Source: Synoicihabitans lomoniglobus (GTDB taxonomy: Bacteria > Verrucomicrobiota > Verrucomicrobiia > Opitutales > Opitutaceae). From it: a DNA stretch of 64,000 nt. Within the stretch, counting starts at the first letter, position 1. Each line of letters starts with the position of its first letter. The notes under the pieces were generated by a model. It ran no database searches, was not told the origin of the DNA, and saw only the letters and a program-made list of their open reading frames with translations. Location: the NCBI RefSeq assembly GCF_029023725.1, contig NZ_CP119075.1, positions 1,297,501-1,361,500 on the forward strand. The letters run 5' to 3'. Below are positions 45,135-55,216 of this stretch, in pieces. A program made the translations under genes and the position numbers.

Positions 45135-46979
45135 GTGCTAAAGCGTTCGAGTCTAATTTTGAGTTTGGTGGGGGCCGCAGTTTCGATCTCCGCCCAAGTC
45201 GTGCATGATGCCTCCGTTGCGGAGCTATCGCCTTTCACCGTGCTTTCGCCGCGGGTGGCCAATCAGGAACCGGTGGCCACCATCGTCACGCCGGTGTCGG
45301 CGCTGCGTTACGCGCCGGCGGTTGACTTGCAGGCCCGGAATTTTGCCGAAGGTCAGGCCGACGTCGCCATCCGGGGCGGCACGTTTGCCAATACCGGTTT
45401 CGTGCTCGACGGGGTGCCGTTATACGATCCGCAGACCGGACACTACACGAGCGAGTTGCCGATCGTCCCGGGCATGATGTCGCCGCCGACGATCGCGGTG
45501 GGGGCCGACTTGGCCGTGGGGGGCGGTTGGAACGCGACCGCCGGCGGGGTGGCTTATGATTGGCAACCGGTGCGAGTCGGCGGCGAGCTCAGCGTCGGGA
45601 TTGGTGATTGGCACACCTATCGCGCCGACGTTTTGGCGGGCGTGGCGTTGGGCGGTGGCTGGGCGGCGGACGTGGGGGCGGGATTTTCCCACTCGGACGG
45701 ACCTTTCGCCGACGCCGATCATCAGATTTCGCGCTACGCGGGGCGCGTGCAACGCGTGACCGAACGCAGTGCGACCAACGTCGTGGTGGGTTATCAGGAC
45801 AAATTCTTCGGCTGGCCCAACCTCTACACGCCATTCAATTCGCCCGAGACCGAAGACATCCAGACGTTGCTCATCCTCGGCACCCACGCGCAGCAGATCG
45901 GCGACGACGGCAGCAAGGTGGAGATCGGCGCGTATTACCGCCGCAACGACGACAACTACGCCTACAACCGCTACGCGCCCGTCGGCCCGGTGCCGCCCTT
46001 TCAGCATACCGCGCAGGTCACGGCGGCGGGCGGGCAACTCCATTGGGTGCTCACGGAAGGCAGTTCCATCGACGCACGGTTGTGGCTGTTGGCCGATGAA
46101 CTCGAATCGACGTCGCTGACTTTTGGTAGTTTCTACAGCCGCACTCATCTCACGACCGGCGCTTACTACAACGGCTCATCATGGCTGGAAACGGGGGACT
46201 CACTTCACTTGCGCGCCGGGCTCGGTTACGACACCACCAACCGCGGCGCCGATGCCATGACACCGGTGATCGAAGTGGCCCTGGAGCGCCCTTCGGGGAC
46301 TTGGCGCCGATGGTCCGCAGGCTACAGCACGGCGTCGCAAGCCCCCAGCTACACGGCCGTGGCGGGTAATCCCAATGGCGGCTTGTTTCGGGCCAATCCC
46401 GTGCTCGACCGGGCCACGAGTCGCACCCTCGACCTCACGGGGGAATTTGCCGCCGGGGCATGGACGGGCTCGATCGGCGCGTTTTATCGCTGGGATGACG
46501 AGCTGATTGATTGGACGTTTCGCTCCGATTTCTGGGCCCGCTCGGCAGCGGCGGTTGATCTCGAAACTGCGGGAGTCGAGGTTTTCGCGCGGCGGGGCGG
46601 CGAAAAGTTTGATCTGATTCTGGGCTATAGCTGGCTGGAAAAATCCGCCGACTACGGCCGTGCCCCGGTGGACGGCAGTTTCTACGCACTTAATTTCCCG
46701 AATCATCGATTTACCGCGGCCGTCGTGTGGCGGGTCGATGAGAACCTTGAGGTTCGTTTCGATAACGAGCTGCGGTGGCAGGAAGCGAATCCCTTGCGGT
46801 TGAATGACACCGAACGGACTCTGCTCAGTTCGCTGGGCGTTTATTGGCGCACGCCCTGGGTGCGACAACTTCAGCTCTCGCTCCAGGTCGACAACCTGTG
46901 GGATTCCGATTTCGAGGAAATTCCCGCCGTGCCGGCCGCGCCGCGTTTGATCGCCGTGGGCGCCCGTTGGCGGTGGTAG
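45135..46979 (+). CDS. TonB-dependent outer-membrane receptor
   Basis: The 614-residue protein has a signal peptide (residues about 1-20), a plug region (QADVAIRGGTFANTGFVLDG and PLYDPQTGHY at about 75-105) and a long barrel rich in aromatic-alternating strands, ending with ALIAVGARWRW-like residues. The plug motifs are of the BtuB/vitamin or siderophore-receptor type; no B12 riboswitch was found in the spacer, so the substrate is open. It starts at GTG 45135, about 30 bases after a CAAGCGCTTG palindrome. Apart from the upstream ferredoxin, no transport gene (btuFCD, exbBD) is close. Confidence 0.82.
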   Translation: MLKRSSLILSLVGAAVSISAQVVHDASVAELSPFTVLSPRVANQEPVATIVTPVSALRYAPAVDLQARNFAEGQADVAIRGGTFANTGFVLDGVPLYDPQTGHYTSELPIVPGMMSPPTIAVGADLAVGGGWNATAGGVAYDWQPVRVGGELSVGIGDWHTYRADVLAGVALGGGWAADVGAGFSHSDGPFADADHQISRYAGRVQRVTERSATNVVVGYQDKFFGWPNLYTPFNSPETEDIQTLLILGTHAQQIGDDGSKVEIGAYYRRNDDNYAYNRYAPVGPVPPFQHTAQVTAAGGQLHWVLTEGSSIDARLWLLADELESTSLTFGSFYSRTHLTTGAYYNGSSWLETGDSLHLRAGLGYDTTNRGADAMTPVIEVALERPSGTWRRWSAGYSTASQAPSYTAVAGNPNGGLFRANPVLDRATSRTLDLTGEFAAGAWTGSIGAFYRWDDELIDWTFRSDFWARSAAAVDLETAGVEVFARRGGEKFDLILGYSWLEKSADYGRAPVDGSFYALNFPNHRFTAAVVWRVDENLEVRFDNELRWQEANPLRLNDTERTLLSSLGVYWRTPWVRQLQLSLQVDNLWDSDFEEIPAVPAAPRLIAVGARWRW

Positions 46980-47046
46980 CGATTGCCCGCAGTCGGCTTC
47001 GGCTGGCTTGCGATCAGTGGGGGAGTGGATTGTGTGAGTTCACTTC

Positions 47047-49122
47047 ATGGCAGATTCATCGTTCCTTTCACCCGATTTTGAAATTCGTTGGTCCACGCTC
47101 ACGGCCGATCAAGTCGAGCCCGGCGTGCGTCAAGCGCTCACTGATGCGCAAGCGGCCCTCGACGCCCTTGCCACGCTGCCGCTCGACGCGGTGACCTACG
47201 ACAATACCTTCCTGGCGCTGGAACGCGCCACGGAGTCGCTCACGTTGGTGTGGGGCAAAGTCACTCACCTGAAATCCGTCGCGGATTCACCCGCGCTGCG
47301 CGAGGCGCACAACAAAGTGCTGCCGGAAGTTTCGACGTTCTTCGCCCGGATCGCACTCAATCCGGATTTGTGGGCGCGGCTGCGCGCGTATGCGGAGTCG
47401 CCCGCCGGTCAGGCTCACGAAGGCATTCATCGCCGTTTCATTGACGAGACGGTTGCCGATTTTCGCCAGGCCGGGGCCGATTTACCTGACGCACAACGGG
47501 CGCGATTGGAAGCGATTCAAACCGAGCTGGCCCAGATCACCCAGCGCTATTCCGAACACGTGCTCGATGCGACCAATGCCTGGCAAATCGTGATCGAGGA
47601 CGAAACCCGCCTTGCCGGAATCCCAGCGCATGCGCGCGAATCGGCGCGTCGGTCCGCGGCATCCAAGGGACTCGGCACGGCGGACAAACCGGCATGGCGT
47701 TTCACCCTGCAAATGCCGTCGCTCGAACCCGTGATGGTTTACGCCGAGGACGAAGCGTTGCGTCGCGCCATGTGGTCGGCGTCGACTGCGGTGGGCGCAA
47801 CGACGGAGCACGACAACCGTCCGCTCGTGCCCCGCATTCTGGCGCTGCGGGATGAAGAGGCGAAGCTCCTGGGCCAACCGCATTTCGCGGATCACGTGCT
47901 GGCGCGCCGGATGGCCGGAAGCGGGCAACGCGCGTTGGATTTCGTTGTCGACCTGCAAACCAAAGCCGCCGCTGCGTTTGCGCGGGAGAATGCCGAACTC
48001 GAAGCTTTCAAAGCCGATCAGACCGGCGAACCGGTGGGGCCGCTCAAGGCGTGGGAAGTGATGTTCTGGGCGGAGAAACTGCGCCGGCAGCAGTTCGATT
48101 TTGATGATGAAATTCTGCGGCCCTATTTGCCGATGAATCGCGTCATTGGCGGGCTGTTTACCTTGGCGGAGCGTGTCTTTGGTTTGCGTATCACAGAGCG
48201 TCCGGCGGGCGAGGTCGAGGTCTGGCACGAGGAAGTGAAGTTCTATGAGATCCGCGACCGCGATGATCGACACGTGGGATCGTTCTACGCCGACTGGCAT
48301 CCGCGGGAGTCCAAGCAAGGCGGAGCCTGGATGGGATATCTCATCACGGGTGGCCCGCAGTCCGACGGGTCGCGCTTGCCCCACCTGGGCTACATCCTCG
48401 GCAACATGACGCCACCGGCCGACGGCAAACCCGCGCTGCTGACCCATCGCGAAGTGGAGACGATCTTTCACGAGTTTGGCCATCTGTTGCATCACCTCTT
48501 GGGCGAGGTGGAAATCAAGTCGCTCAACGGCGTCAATGTGGCGTGGGACTTCGTCGAACTGCCCTCGCAGATCATGGAAAACTGGTGCTGGGAGCGCGAG
48601 AGTCTCGACCTGTTTGCCCGCCATCACGAGACCGGTGAAACCATCCCGGACGAGGTGTTCGCGAAGATGATCGCCGCGCGGAACTTTCGTTCCGCGTGCG
48701 CCACGATTCGCCAGGTGCAGTTCGCCAAAATGGACCTGCTGTTGCACATGCAGACCGACGCGTTCATCGGCGAGCCGACAGAACTCGACGCCAAGATCAG
48801 TGCGGCGATCGCCGACACGATGGTGCCGACGGAACCGCCGGGACGTCCCATGGTTTACCGTTTTGGGCATTTGTTCAGCGGCCCGACGGGCTACGCGGCG
48901 GGTTACTATTCCTACAAGTGGGCGGAGGTGCTGGATGCCGATGCCTTTGGCCGCTTCAAGGACGAAGGTATTTTCAATGCGGATACGGGCGCGGATTTCG
49001 TGCGTCACATTCTCAGCCGGGGCAACTCAGCGGACCCGGCGGAACTCTTTCGCGCTTTCCGTGGTCGGGACCCTGAGGTCAACGCCTTGTTGGAGCGTTC
49101 GGGACTGCTCGTGGCGGACTGA
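47047..49122 (+). CDS. Oligopeptidase A (M3 family metallopeptidase)
   Basis: The 691-residue protein has the M3 zinc motif HEFGHLLHHLL (about residues 475-485) with the third ligand region downstream, and the family's mostly helical fold. It cleaves short peptides in the cytosol. Overall length and the ETIFHEFGHLLHH context match OpdA/PrlC or dipeptidyl carboxypeptidase-like proteins rather than PepF. A second M3 peptidase (PepF-like) is encoded at 58733-60550, but they belong to different subfamilies. It is followed after 24 bases by tamB on the same strand. Confidence 0.9.
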   Translation: MADSSFLSPDFEIRWSTLTADQVEPGVRQALTDAQAALDALATLPLDAVTYDNTFLALERATESLTLVWGKVTHLKSVADSPALREAHNKVLPEVSTFFARIALNPDLWARLRAYAESPAGQAHEGIHRRFIDETVADFRQAGADLPDAQRARLEAIQTELAQITQRYSEHVLDATNAWQIVIEDETRLAGIPAHARESARRSAASKGLGTADKPAWRFTLQMPSLEPVMVYAEDEALRRAMWSASTAVGATTEHDNRPLVPRILALRDEEAKLLGQPHFADHVLARRMAGSGQRALDFVVDLQTKAAAAFARENAELEAFKADQTGEPVGPLKAWEVMFWAEKLRRQQFDFDDEILRPYLPMNRVIGGLFTLAERVFGLRITERPAGEVEVWHEEVKFYEIRDRDDRHVGSFYADWHPRESKQGGAWMGYLITGGPQSDGSRLPHLGYILGNMTPPADGKPALLTHREVETIFHEFGHLLHHLLGEVEIKSLNGVNVAWDFVELPSQIMENWCWERESLDLFARHHETGETIPDEVFAKMIAARNFRSACATIRQVQFAKMDLLLHMQTDAFIGEPTELDAKISAAIADTMVPTEPPGRPMVYRFGHLFSGPTGYAAGYYSYKWAEVLDADAFGRFKDEGIFNADTGADFVRHILSRGNSADPAELFRAFRGRDPEVNALLERSGLLVAD

Positions 49123-49146
49123 TCTCGGCGCTCGGCGTCTCTTATT

Positions 49147-52100
49147 TTGCGAAGGAAAATTCTCATCATCTGCGGTAGCGCGCTCGGGCTGATCGGTCTG
49201 GGTGTTTTAACGCTGCCCTGGTGGCTCGGCGCGGCGGCACGTCCCGTCGCCGAGCAATATGGGGTGACCTTTGGCGAGTATGCGACGGCGGGCTACGGGC
49301 GGTGGACGGCGACCGACGTGCGGTATGAGCGCGACGGTGTAACGGTGGAGGTGGACCACGTGGCGGCGCCGCATCCGCTGGCCTGGTGGTGGTCGAAGCA
49401 CGACGCCAGTCCGATCGCCGTTTCGGGGCTCAAGGTGGCGGTCGATCCCGACACCAACGCTGACCGGACTCCGTCGCCCAAACCGCCTTCCGAGGATTGG
49501 GCGGTCTCATTCCAACCCCTGCTCAAGATGCATCATCAGCTGGCACGGCTCCTCCCACCGGTGACTTTGGACGGCGGTGAAGTGCAATGGGGCGCGGGGC
49601 AAAAAATTACGGTCGCGGAAGCATCCGCCGATAGCCGGATGCTTGAGGCCAAGAACGTTCAGTATCGCGGCTTGGCCGCCGATGTCGCGCTGGAGCGAAT
49701 CGCGGGAGACTTGAATGGGCACACCACCAGCGACGAACATTGGTCAATCAGGGCCCGTGATCCGGCTGGCACGTGGAGTATCACGGGAACCGCGCAGCAG
49801 GAGAACGCCCAGCTGGAGCTTGTCGGCGAGTGGCACGAGCAACCCTTGCACGTGGTCGCAGGTTTCGCTTCCGGTCGCTGGATTCCCGACTTCGCGCGGG
49901 CCGAGACCGACAACTCGTGGGAGCTTTCAGGCGAACGGGTGGGGTTGGCGGAATATGTCCGGGTTTTGCGTGGGGATGCCTTCATCGCGTGGAATGCAGG
50001 TCGCTTCACCGAAATCACCGTGACGGCCCATGGCGAGCCGCTGGAGGGACTTGATCTGCCGGCGATTCATGGAAACCTGCGGGCGAGCGGTTCCATCAAC
50101 GAAGCCGAGATCTCCGAGTTGCATCTGGCGATGCCCGGTTTGGCGGCGGAGCTCGATCAGCCATTTCGCATCAGTCGTGCCGCCGGAGCGGAGCAAGATC
50201 CCTCGCATTTTAAAGTGGAGGCGAATCTCGAGGAACTGCCGTGGGGCGATGGGCGAGGCACGGTGGAAGGCGAGGTTACGGTGACTCCGCTCGCCAACGA
50301 TTGGCCAAGCGTGGAGGGGGAACTCAAAGCGAAGGAGGTGACGGTGCGCGAGTGGTCGGTGGCGTCGGCGAATATCGAAGGACGTTTGGAGTGGCCGCAC
50401 TGGAATCTCAGTAAAGTGGACATTCGCGACGAGGCGGGCAGTCGAGTGGACTTGGTCGCGAGCGGAGACCTGGAGGCTCAGCGGCTGGAATCATCGGAAT
50501 TCAAAGCGTCCATTGAGGCGGATTCGGCCACGCCGTGGTTGCCCGCTGGGATCACGTTTAAAGCGTTTGACGCGGAAGGATCCGCCCGCGGCGCGTGGGA
50601 TGCGTTGTCGTTCGAGGGGGAGGCCGAAGTAACGGCGGTGCAGATCCCGGGAATGCCGCCGATGAAGCTCGAGCTGAATTCGACGCGTGACGACAGCGGC
50701 ACCCACGTCGGGCTCATCGCCACACCGGACGATCGGGATGCGGTGCTAAAAGCTCAGGCAACATTGATGGACGACGGCTTCGACGTGCGCACCCTTACGT
50801 TGCATAGTGACGATGAGGTGGCCCTGCAATTGGATCAACCGGCTCGCGTGCGCTGGTCGCCGGAATGGATGATCGCAGATCTGCATTTGTCCGGCCGGGC
50901 CGGAGCGTTGCAGGTGAGCCACGCGACTCCAACCGAGGGAGAATTAACCTATGAGGCGCGCACGCCGGACTTCGCGTGGTTGGAAGCGTGGTGGAACAAC
51001 ATGCCGGCGGAGTGGCCGCGCATTGAGAATTCGTTGATCACCGTGCGCTGGTCGAATGATCAGCTACAGTTTTCCTCGCAAATGAAAGGGGAGGTCACGT
51101 TGCCCGAAGTGGGCGCGGTGGTCGTCGATGTGCAGACGTCGAGTGATGGGCACACCTTGCTGATCGATCGTTTGGTGGTCGGGCAGGGGGGGCGTCAGTT
51201 CGCGAATGTCAGTGGCTCATTGCCGATGGAATTGCGCCTGAATCGGGAGAAACCGGTGATCATCGATGAGTCAGGCGCGTTGCAACTGCATGCCGTGCTA
51301 TTGCCCAATCCGGAATTTTGGATGGCGGTGGGCGAGCTGACGGGAGTCACCCTGCGCCGGCCCGACGTCGCGGTGAACCTCTCCGGCACGTGGGAGGATC
51401 CGCAAGGCGACGGCACGATCTCGATCGAGCAGTTGAGAATTTCCGAAAAAATCGGAGGCGTGACATGGCCGCATATTCAAAATCTGCAAGCCACGTTGAC
51501 GGCCGACGGCGTGGGCCTGGCGGTGGAAAACCTGACCGCGGAAGTCGACTCGTTCCCGGTGCGCATGAGCGGACGTTTGCCGCTGACCTCTGAGGATTGG
51601 TCGGACCTGCGCGACGATCCCATCGCGTATTTGCGGGCGCAGGGTCAGGGTCGCTTTGAACTGCCGGAAGCCGATCTTGCCTCGATCGCCCGGCTCGTGC
51701 CGGACTATCTCGTGCCGACGGGACGCATTAGCATGGAACTCTCGTTTTCCGCCGGCGAGCAAGTCGACGGGGCATTGCGGTTGCGCGGCGCGGTGTCGCG
51801 GCCGTTGGGCCCGTTGGGCGTTTTGCAGGACATCGAGGCGGATCTTTCCTTCCATGATCGCACCGTCACCATTACGCGGATACGCGCGCTGATGGGCGGA
51901 CAGCCGGTGACGTTGACCGGGTCGGCCGATTGGCCGGTGGACGGACCGTTGGCGTTGGAAGTGGCGCTGAAGGGCACCAACCTGCCGCTGGTGCGGCGCA
52001 CGGGACTGTTGTTGCGGGGGGACTTGGACTTGATGGTGGAAACCGAGGCCAACGGGGCGTCGGCGGTGACGGGAGAAGTGCACTTGCGCGACGGTTTGAT

Positions 52101-52884
52101 GTTGGCCGACGTGCGTTCGCTGGTGCCCACGGGCGGCGGTGATCGTCGCTCCGCGCGACCGCCGTATTTTAGCGTGGATATCGCGCCGTTTGCCGATTGG
52201 TCGCTGGATGTGAAGTTGCACGGGGAGGAATTCATGCGCCTGCGCACGCCGGTGCTGGCGGGCGTGGCGTCGATCGACGCTCACCTCGATGGCACGTTGG
52301 GCACGCCGCGGGCGATTGGAGAGGTGACGGTGGATTCCGGGGTGGTGAAGCTGCCGTTTGCCACCTTCAACATTGAGGAAGGTTCGGCGCGACTGACGGC
52401 GGCCAACCCCTACGAGCCTCAGGTCAGCCTGCGCGGTTCGGGCAAGCGGCTGGGGTATGATTTGCTGATGGAATTGTCGGGGTCGGCGAGCGATCCCCGG
52501 TTGGAGTTGTCCTCCGACCCGGCGTTGCCGGCGTCGGATGTGTTGTTGTTCGTGATGGCGGGGGTCGCGCCGCAGGATGAGGTGTCATACACGCAAAGCC
52601 GCCGGGCGTTGCAGTTGGGCATGTATCTGGGGCGCGAACTGGTCGGCGATATTCTGGGTCTGGAAGCGGGCGATCGCCTCACGGTCACGAGCGGCGAAAA
52701 GCTGTCGCGCCGGGGCAAGGAGACCTACCGGTTCGGCTACGCGTTGGATGACCGCTGGACCGTCACGGGTGAATACGATGAGTTCGATTACTACAACGCG
52801 GGTATCAAATGGAAATGGTATCCCCGTCCCCCGAAAGACGCGGCAGCGTCGACTGATAAGGAGGTCGCCGATGCACCGCGTTAA
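49147..52884 (+). CDS. tamB: TamB-like translocation/assembly protein (AsmA/DUF490 type)
   Basis: The 1245-residue protein has an N-terminal membrane anchor (KILIICGSALGLIGLGVLTL) followed by a very long, repetitive beta-sheet region rich in Val/Leu/Asp/Gly. The C-terminal block (VDSGVVKLPFATFNIEEGSA, RLTAANPYEPQVSLRGSGK, PASDVLLFVMAGVAP) is the conserved DUF490/TamB domain. TamB bridges the inner and outer membranes to carry lipids or help insert outer-membrane proteins with TamA. It starts at TTG 49147; there is no better start. The following tamA gene begins inside its last codons, preceded by a perfect AAGGAGG. Here tamB comes before tamA, the reverse of the enterobacterial order. Confidence 0.85.
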   Translation: MRRKILIICGSALGLIGLGVLTLPWWLGAAARPVAEQYGVTFGEYATAGYGRWTATDVRYERDGVTVEVDHVAAPHPLAWWWSKHDASPIAVSGLKVAVDPDTNADRTPSPKPPSEDWAVSFQPLLKMHHQLARLLPPVTLDGGEVQWGAGQKITVAEASADSRMLEAKNVQYRGLAADVALERIAGDLNGHTTSDEHWSIRARDPAGTWSITGTAQQENAQLELVGEWHEQPLHVVAGFASGRWIPDFARAETDNSWELSGERVGLAEYVRVLRGDAFIAWNAGRFTEITVTAHGEPLEGLDLPAIHGNLRASGSINEAEISELHLAMPGLAAELDQPFRISRAAGAEQDPSHFKVEANLEELPWGDGRGTVEGEVTVTPLANDWPSVEGELKAKEVTVREWSVASANIEGRLEWPHWNLSKVDIRDEAGSRVDLVASGDLEAQRLESSEFKASIEADSATPWLPAGITFKAFDAEGSARGAWDALSFEGEAEVTAVQIPGMPPMKLELNSTRDDSGTHVGLIATPDDRDAVLKAQATLMDDGFDVRTLTLHSDDEVALQLDQPARVRWSPEWMIADLHLSGRAGALQVSHATPTEGELTYEARTPDFAWLEAWWNNMPAEWPRIENSLITVRWSNDQLQFSSQMKGEVTLPEVGAVVVDVQTSSDGHTLLIDRLVVGQGGRQFANVSGSLPMELRLNREKPVIIDESGALQLHAVLLPNPEFWMAVGELTGVTLRRPDVAVNLSGTWEDPQGDGTISIEQLRISEKIGGVTWPHIQNLQATLTADGVGLAVENLTAEVDSFPVRMSGRLPLTSEDWSDLRDDPIAYLRAQGQGRFELPEADLASIARLVPDYLVPTGRISMELSFSAGEQVDGALRLRGAVSRPLGPLGVLQDIEADLSFHDRTVTITRIRALMGGQPVTLTGSADWPVDGPLALEVALKGTNLPLVRRTGLLLRGDLDLMVETEANGASAVTGEVHLRDGLMLADVRSLVPTGGGDRRSARPPYFSVDIAPFADWSLDVKLHGEEFMRLRTPVLAGVASIDAHLDGTLGTPRAIGEVTVDSGVVKLPFATFNIEEGSARLTAANPYEPQVSLRGSGKRLGYDLLMELSGSASDPRLELSSDPALPASDVLLFVMAGVAPQDEVSYTQSRRALQLGMYLGRELVGDILGLEAGDRLTVTSGEKLSRRGKETYRFGYALDDRWTVTGEYDEFDYYNAGIKWKWYPRPPKDAAASTDKEVADAPR
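52858..52864 (+). promoter_or_regulatory. Ribosome binding site AAGGAGG for tamA
   Basis: Perfect Shine-Dalgarno with 6 bases to ATG 52871, inside the tamB 3' end. It fixes the tamA start and argues against the longer frame from 52577. Confidence 0.8.
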
Positions 52885-55003
52885 GTTGGTTTCAATGCGT
52901 TCCGCCCGGCGGTGCCTGGCGGTCGGGCTGCTGGCCACGGGGCTCGCGACGGCGGTGGCGGCGCAGCCGGAAATCACCGTTGATGGAACGGGCTGGCTGA
53001 AGGACGGCCGCATCGAGCGGGCGGTGCGAAGTTTGAACTCCACCAGCGATGCTACCGTCATCAACGCCAATGCGGTCGAAGACGCGGTGTTCTTCGCGAT
53101 TTCCGCCGTGGCGGAGGACGGTTATCTGAAGCCCACGGTCGAAGCGCAGATTGAACGCGAGAACGGGGAGTCGTTCACCCACGAGTTTGATGAGTCCTTC
53201 GCGAATCTGTTACCGCGTCCCTTGCGGGCCGTGCGCGTGGATCTGCAGGTGAAGCGCGGGGTGCGATATTATTTTGACGCAGTGATTGTTGAGGGCGTCG
53301 AGCCCTTGCTGGCCGCCGAGGACGCGGGCAAGCTTGTGGTGCCGCAAGCGGGTATTCTCGCCTTGGCCCGAGAGCGGGTCTTCACCCCGGATCGACTGCG
53401 CACCGGTCTCGACCAAATCGAGTTGGCCTTGCACGAAAAAGGATATGCGGAATCACGCACCGAGGTCGTGAGGGAACAGCAGAACGACGAAACCGGAGCG
53501 GTGAATGTGTCGATTCGGGTTACGCCCGGTCCGCGCTGGGAAGTCGGTGAGGTGACGATGAGTGAGGCCGCGGAAGGCGTGGTGCTCCCGAGCGGAACGG
53601 TGGCTCCCGGCACGGTGTGGACGATTGGCTGGGAGCAGGACTTGGTGGAGTCGGTGCGCCGCGCCCATTTTGTCGCCGGATATCCGGATGTGCGAATCAC
53701 TACGCATCGCAGTCCCCGGGCTCCGACGGACGCGTCCCCAGAGGAAACCGACCGACGCATCGTCGCGGTTGCCGTGACCGCGGTCTCGGGGCCGCAGGTC
53801 ACGTTATTGCGGCCGGAATTTGAAGGGGCGGAAGACCTCTCCCGCGGAATCCTCAATCGCCGCGTGGTCCTCGGTGCGGGCGAACCGCTCAACCCGCTTC
53901 TCATCGATGAATCACGGCGGCGGCTGGGTCGTTTGCGTTCCCTGGCGGGAGTGCGGGTTGATTTTGAACCATCGCAGGGCGACGAGCGGGCACCGGTGTT
54001 TCACTTGGAATCGCGCGAGCCGTGGGAATCGAGTTTGATGTTTGGTTACGGCAGCTATGAACAAGTCCGGGCGGGGTTTGAAGTGCGCGGTTACAATCTC
54101 ATGCGGCGCTCGCATCAGCTGCGGTTGGAGGCGGTGGGCTCCCTGAAGAGTCTGCGTAGTGACATGGTGTATACGGTGCCCGATTTGTTTGGGGAAACGA
54201 TCGACGCGAATTTTCGACTCTTCGGTCTCGATCGCGAGGAGCTGTCCTTTCAACGCCAGGAATACGGCGCGACGATTGGGCTGACGCGTCGGGATATCCC
54301 GTGGTTTAGCGCGGATACGACCGTGAGTTACACCTATCAGGACTTGTTGAACCGCGAGAATAACCTGGCGACCCGAGATACCGATCTCACTGAAACCACC
54401 ACGGCCAGTTTGACGGTGACGATGGCCCGGGATCGACGGGACAACCCGTTGAATCCGCGCAAGGGCTATCGCTGGTTCGCCCAAGTCGAGGCGGCCGACC
54501 GCGCGCTGGGCGGCGAGGTGGGCTTTCAACGCGTCGAGCTCGGCTACGCCTGGCACCGTCCGTGGGGCGACACGCGTTGGCTGCATGTGGGGCTGAGCCA
54601 TGGTTCGGTGTTTACGTTCGGCGAAACCAACGATCTCGCGTTGCCGGTGAACAAACGGTTTTTCCCGGGCGGCGAAAATAGTCTGCGCGGCATGCAGAGC
54701 GGCGAGGCGTCGCCGCGGAATGCCGGGGGCGAATTCATCGGGGCCAAGAGTTTCACGTTGGTCAATGTGGAGCTCGAACAAGCGCTGACGCGGCGCATCA
54801 GTGCCGTGGTATTTTGGGATTTCCTCGGCGCCACGGCGGAACTCGAGGATCTGCCGTGGAGTTACGACCTCCACACCGTCGGCGCCGGGCTGCGTTACCA
54901 AACCATTATTGGTCCGGTGCGGATTGAGTATGGGCACAACCTGAACCCCCGTCCGCTCGATCCGAAGGGCACCCTGCATTTCTCGTTGGGGTTTCCGTTC
55001 TGA
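52871..55003 (+). CDS. tamA: TamA/BamA-type outer-membrane assembly protein
   Basis: The product has about 710 residues with a signal peptide (CLAVGLLATGLATAVAA, ending near residue 35), POTRA-like domains to about 360, and a C-terminal 16-strand barrel (Omp85 family). The final strand ends LHFSLGFPF, with a terminal Phe as the beta-signal; the conserved barrel segment KRFFPGGENSLRGM (about residues 592-605) corresponds to the Omp85 loop motif RGF/RGY-like region. Together with TamB it moves lipids or inserts selected proteins into the outer membrane. Overlap with tamB is 14 bases, indicating translational coupling. Confidence 0.87.
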   Translation: MHRVKLVSMRSARRCLAVGLLATGLATAVAAQPEITVDGTGWLKDGRIERAVRSLNSTSDATVINANAVEDAVFFAISAVAEDGYLKPTVEAQIERENGESFTHEFDESFANLLPRPLRAVRVDLQVKRGVRYYFDAVIVEGVEPLLAAEDAGKLVVPQAGILALARERVFTPDRLRTGLDQIELALHEKGYAESRTEVVREQQNDETGAVNVSIRVTPGPRWEVGEVTMSEAAEGVVLPSGTVAPGTVWTIGWEQDLVESVRRAHFVAGYPDVRITTHRSPRAPTDASPEETDRRIVAVAVTAVSGPQVTLLRPEFEGAEDLSRGILNRRVVLGAGEPLNPLLIDESRRRLGRLRSLAGVRVDFEPSQGDERAPVFHLESREPWESSLMFGYGSYEQVRAGFEVRGYNLMRRSHQLRLEAVGSLKSLRSDMVYTVPDLFGETIDANFRLFGLDREELSFQRQEYGATIGLTRRDIPWFSADTTVSYTYQDLLNRENNLATRDTDLTETTTASLTVTMARDRRDNPLNPRKGYRWFAQVEAADRALGGEVGFQRVELGYAWHRPWGDTRWLHVGLSHGSVFTFGETNDLALPVNKRFFPGGENSLRGMQSGEASPRNAGGEFIGAKSFTLVNVELEQALTRRISAVVFWDFLGATAELEDLPWSYDLHTVGAGLRYQTIIGPVRIEYGHNLNPRPLDPKGTLHFSLGFPF

Positions 55004-55100
55004 GTCTGGCGCTGCGACGTCGTGTCCCAGGGCGGGAGGCGAGGGTGAGCAAGTCGGACGCATTACAAATCCGGCGTAAGTTTGGAGGCGCGACCGGAAC

Positions 55101-55112
55101 GATTTGCAAATC
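55101..55112. promoter_or_regulatory. Perfect 12-bp palindrome GATTTGCAAATC
   Basis: Lies 104 bases before the metallopeptidase start, in an otherwise plain spacer. A transcription-factor site is possible; no factor can be named. Confidence 0.3.
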
Positions 55113-55216
55113 GGCCATCATTAATATCTTCCTGACTTTGATCTCAATCGATGCCCCCGACGAAAATCGTGGCGTGAAGATTGCACACTGCCATTCACTT
55201 TAATTCCCTTCTTACC

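Noticed and set aside
52577..52870. Upstream extension of the tamA frame
   Set aside because: It lies in the tamB coding sequence in a different frame, and a perfect Shine-Dalgarno with a signal peptide begins at ATG 52871.
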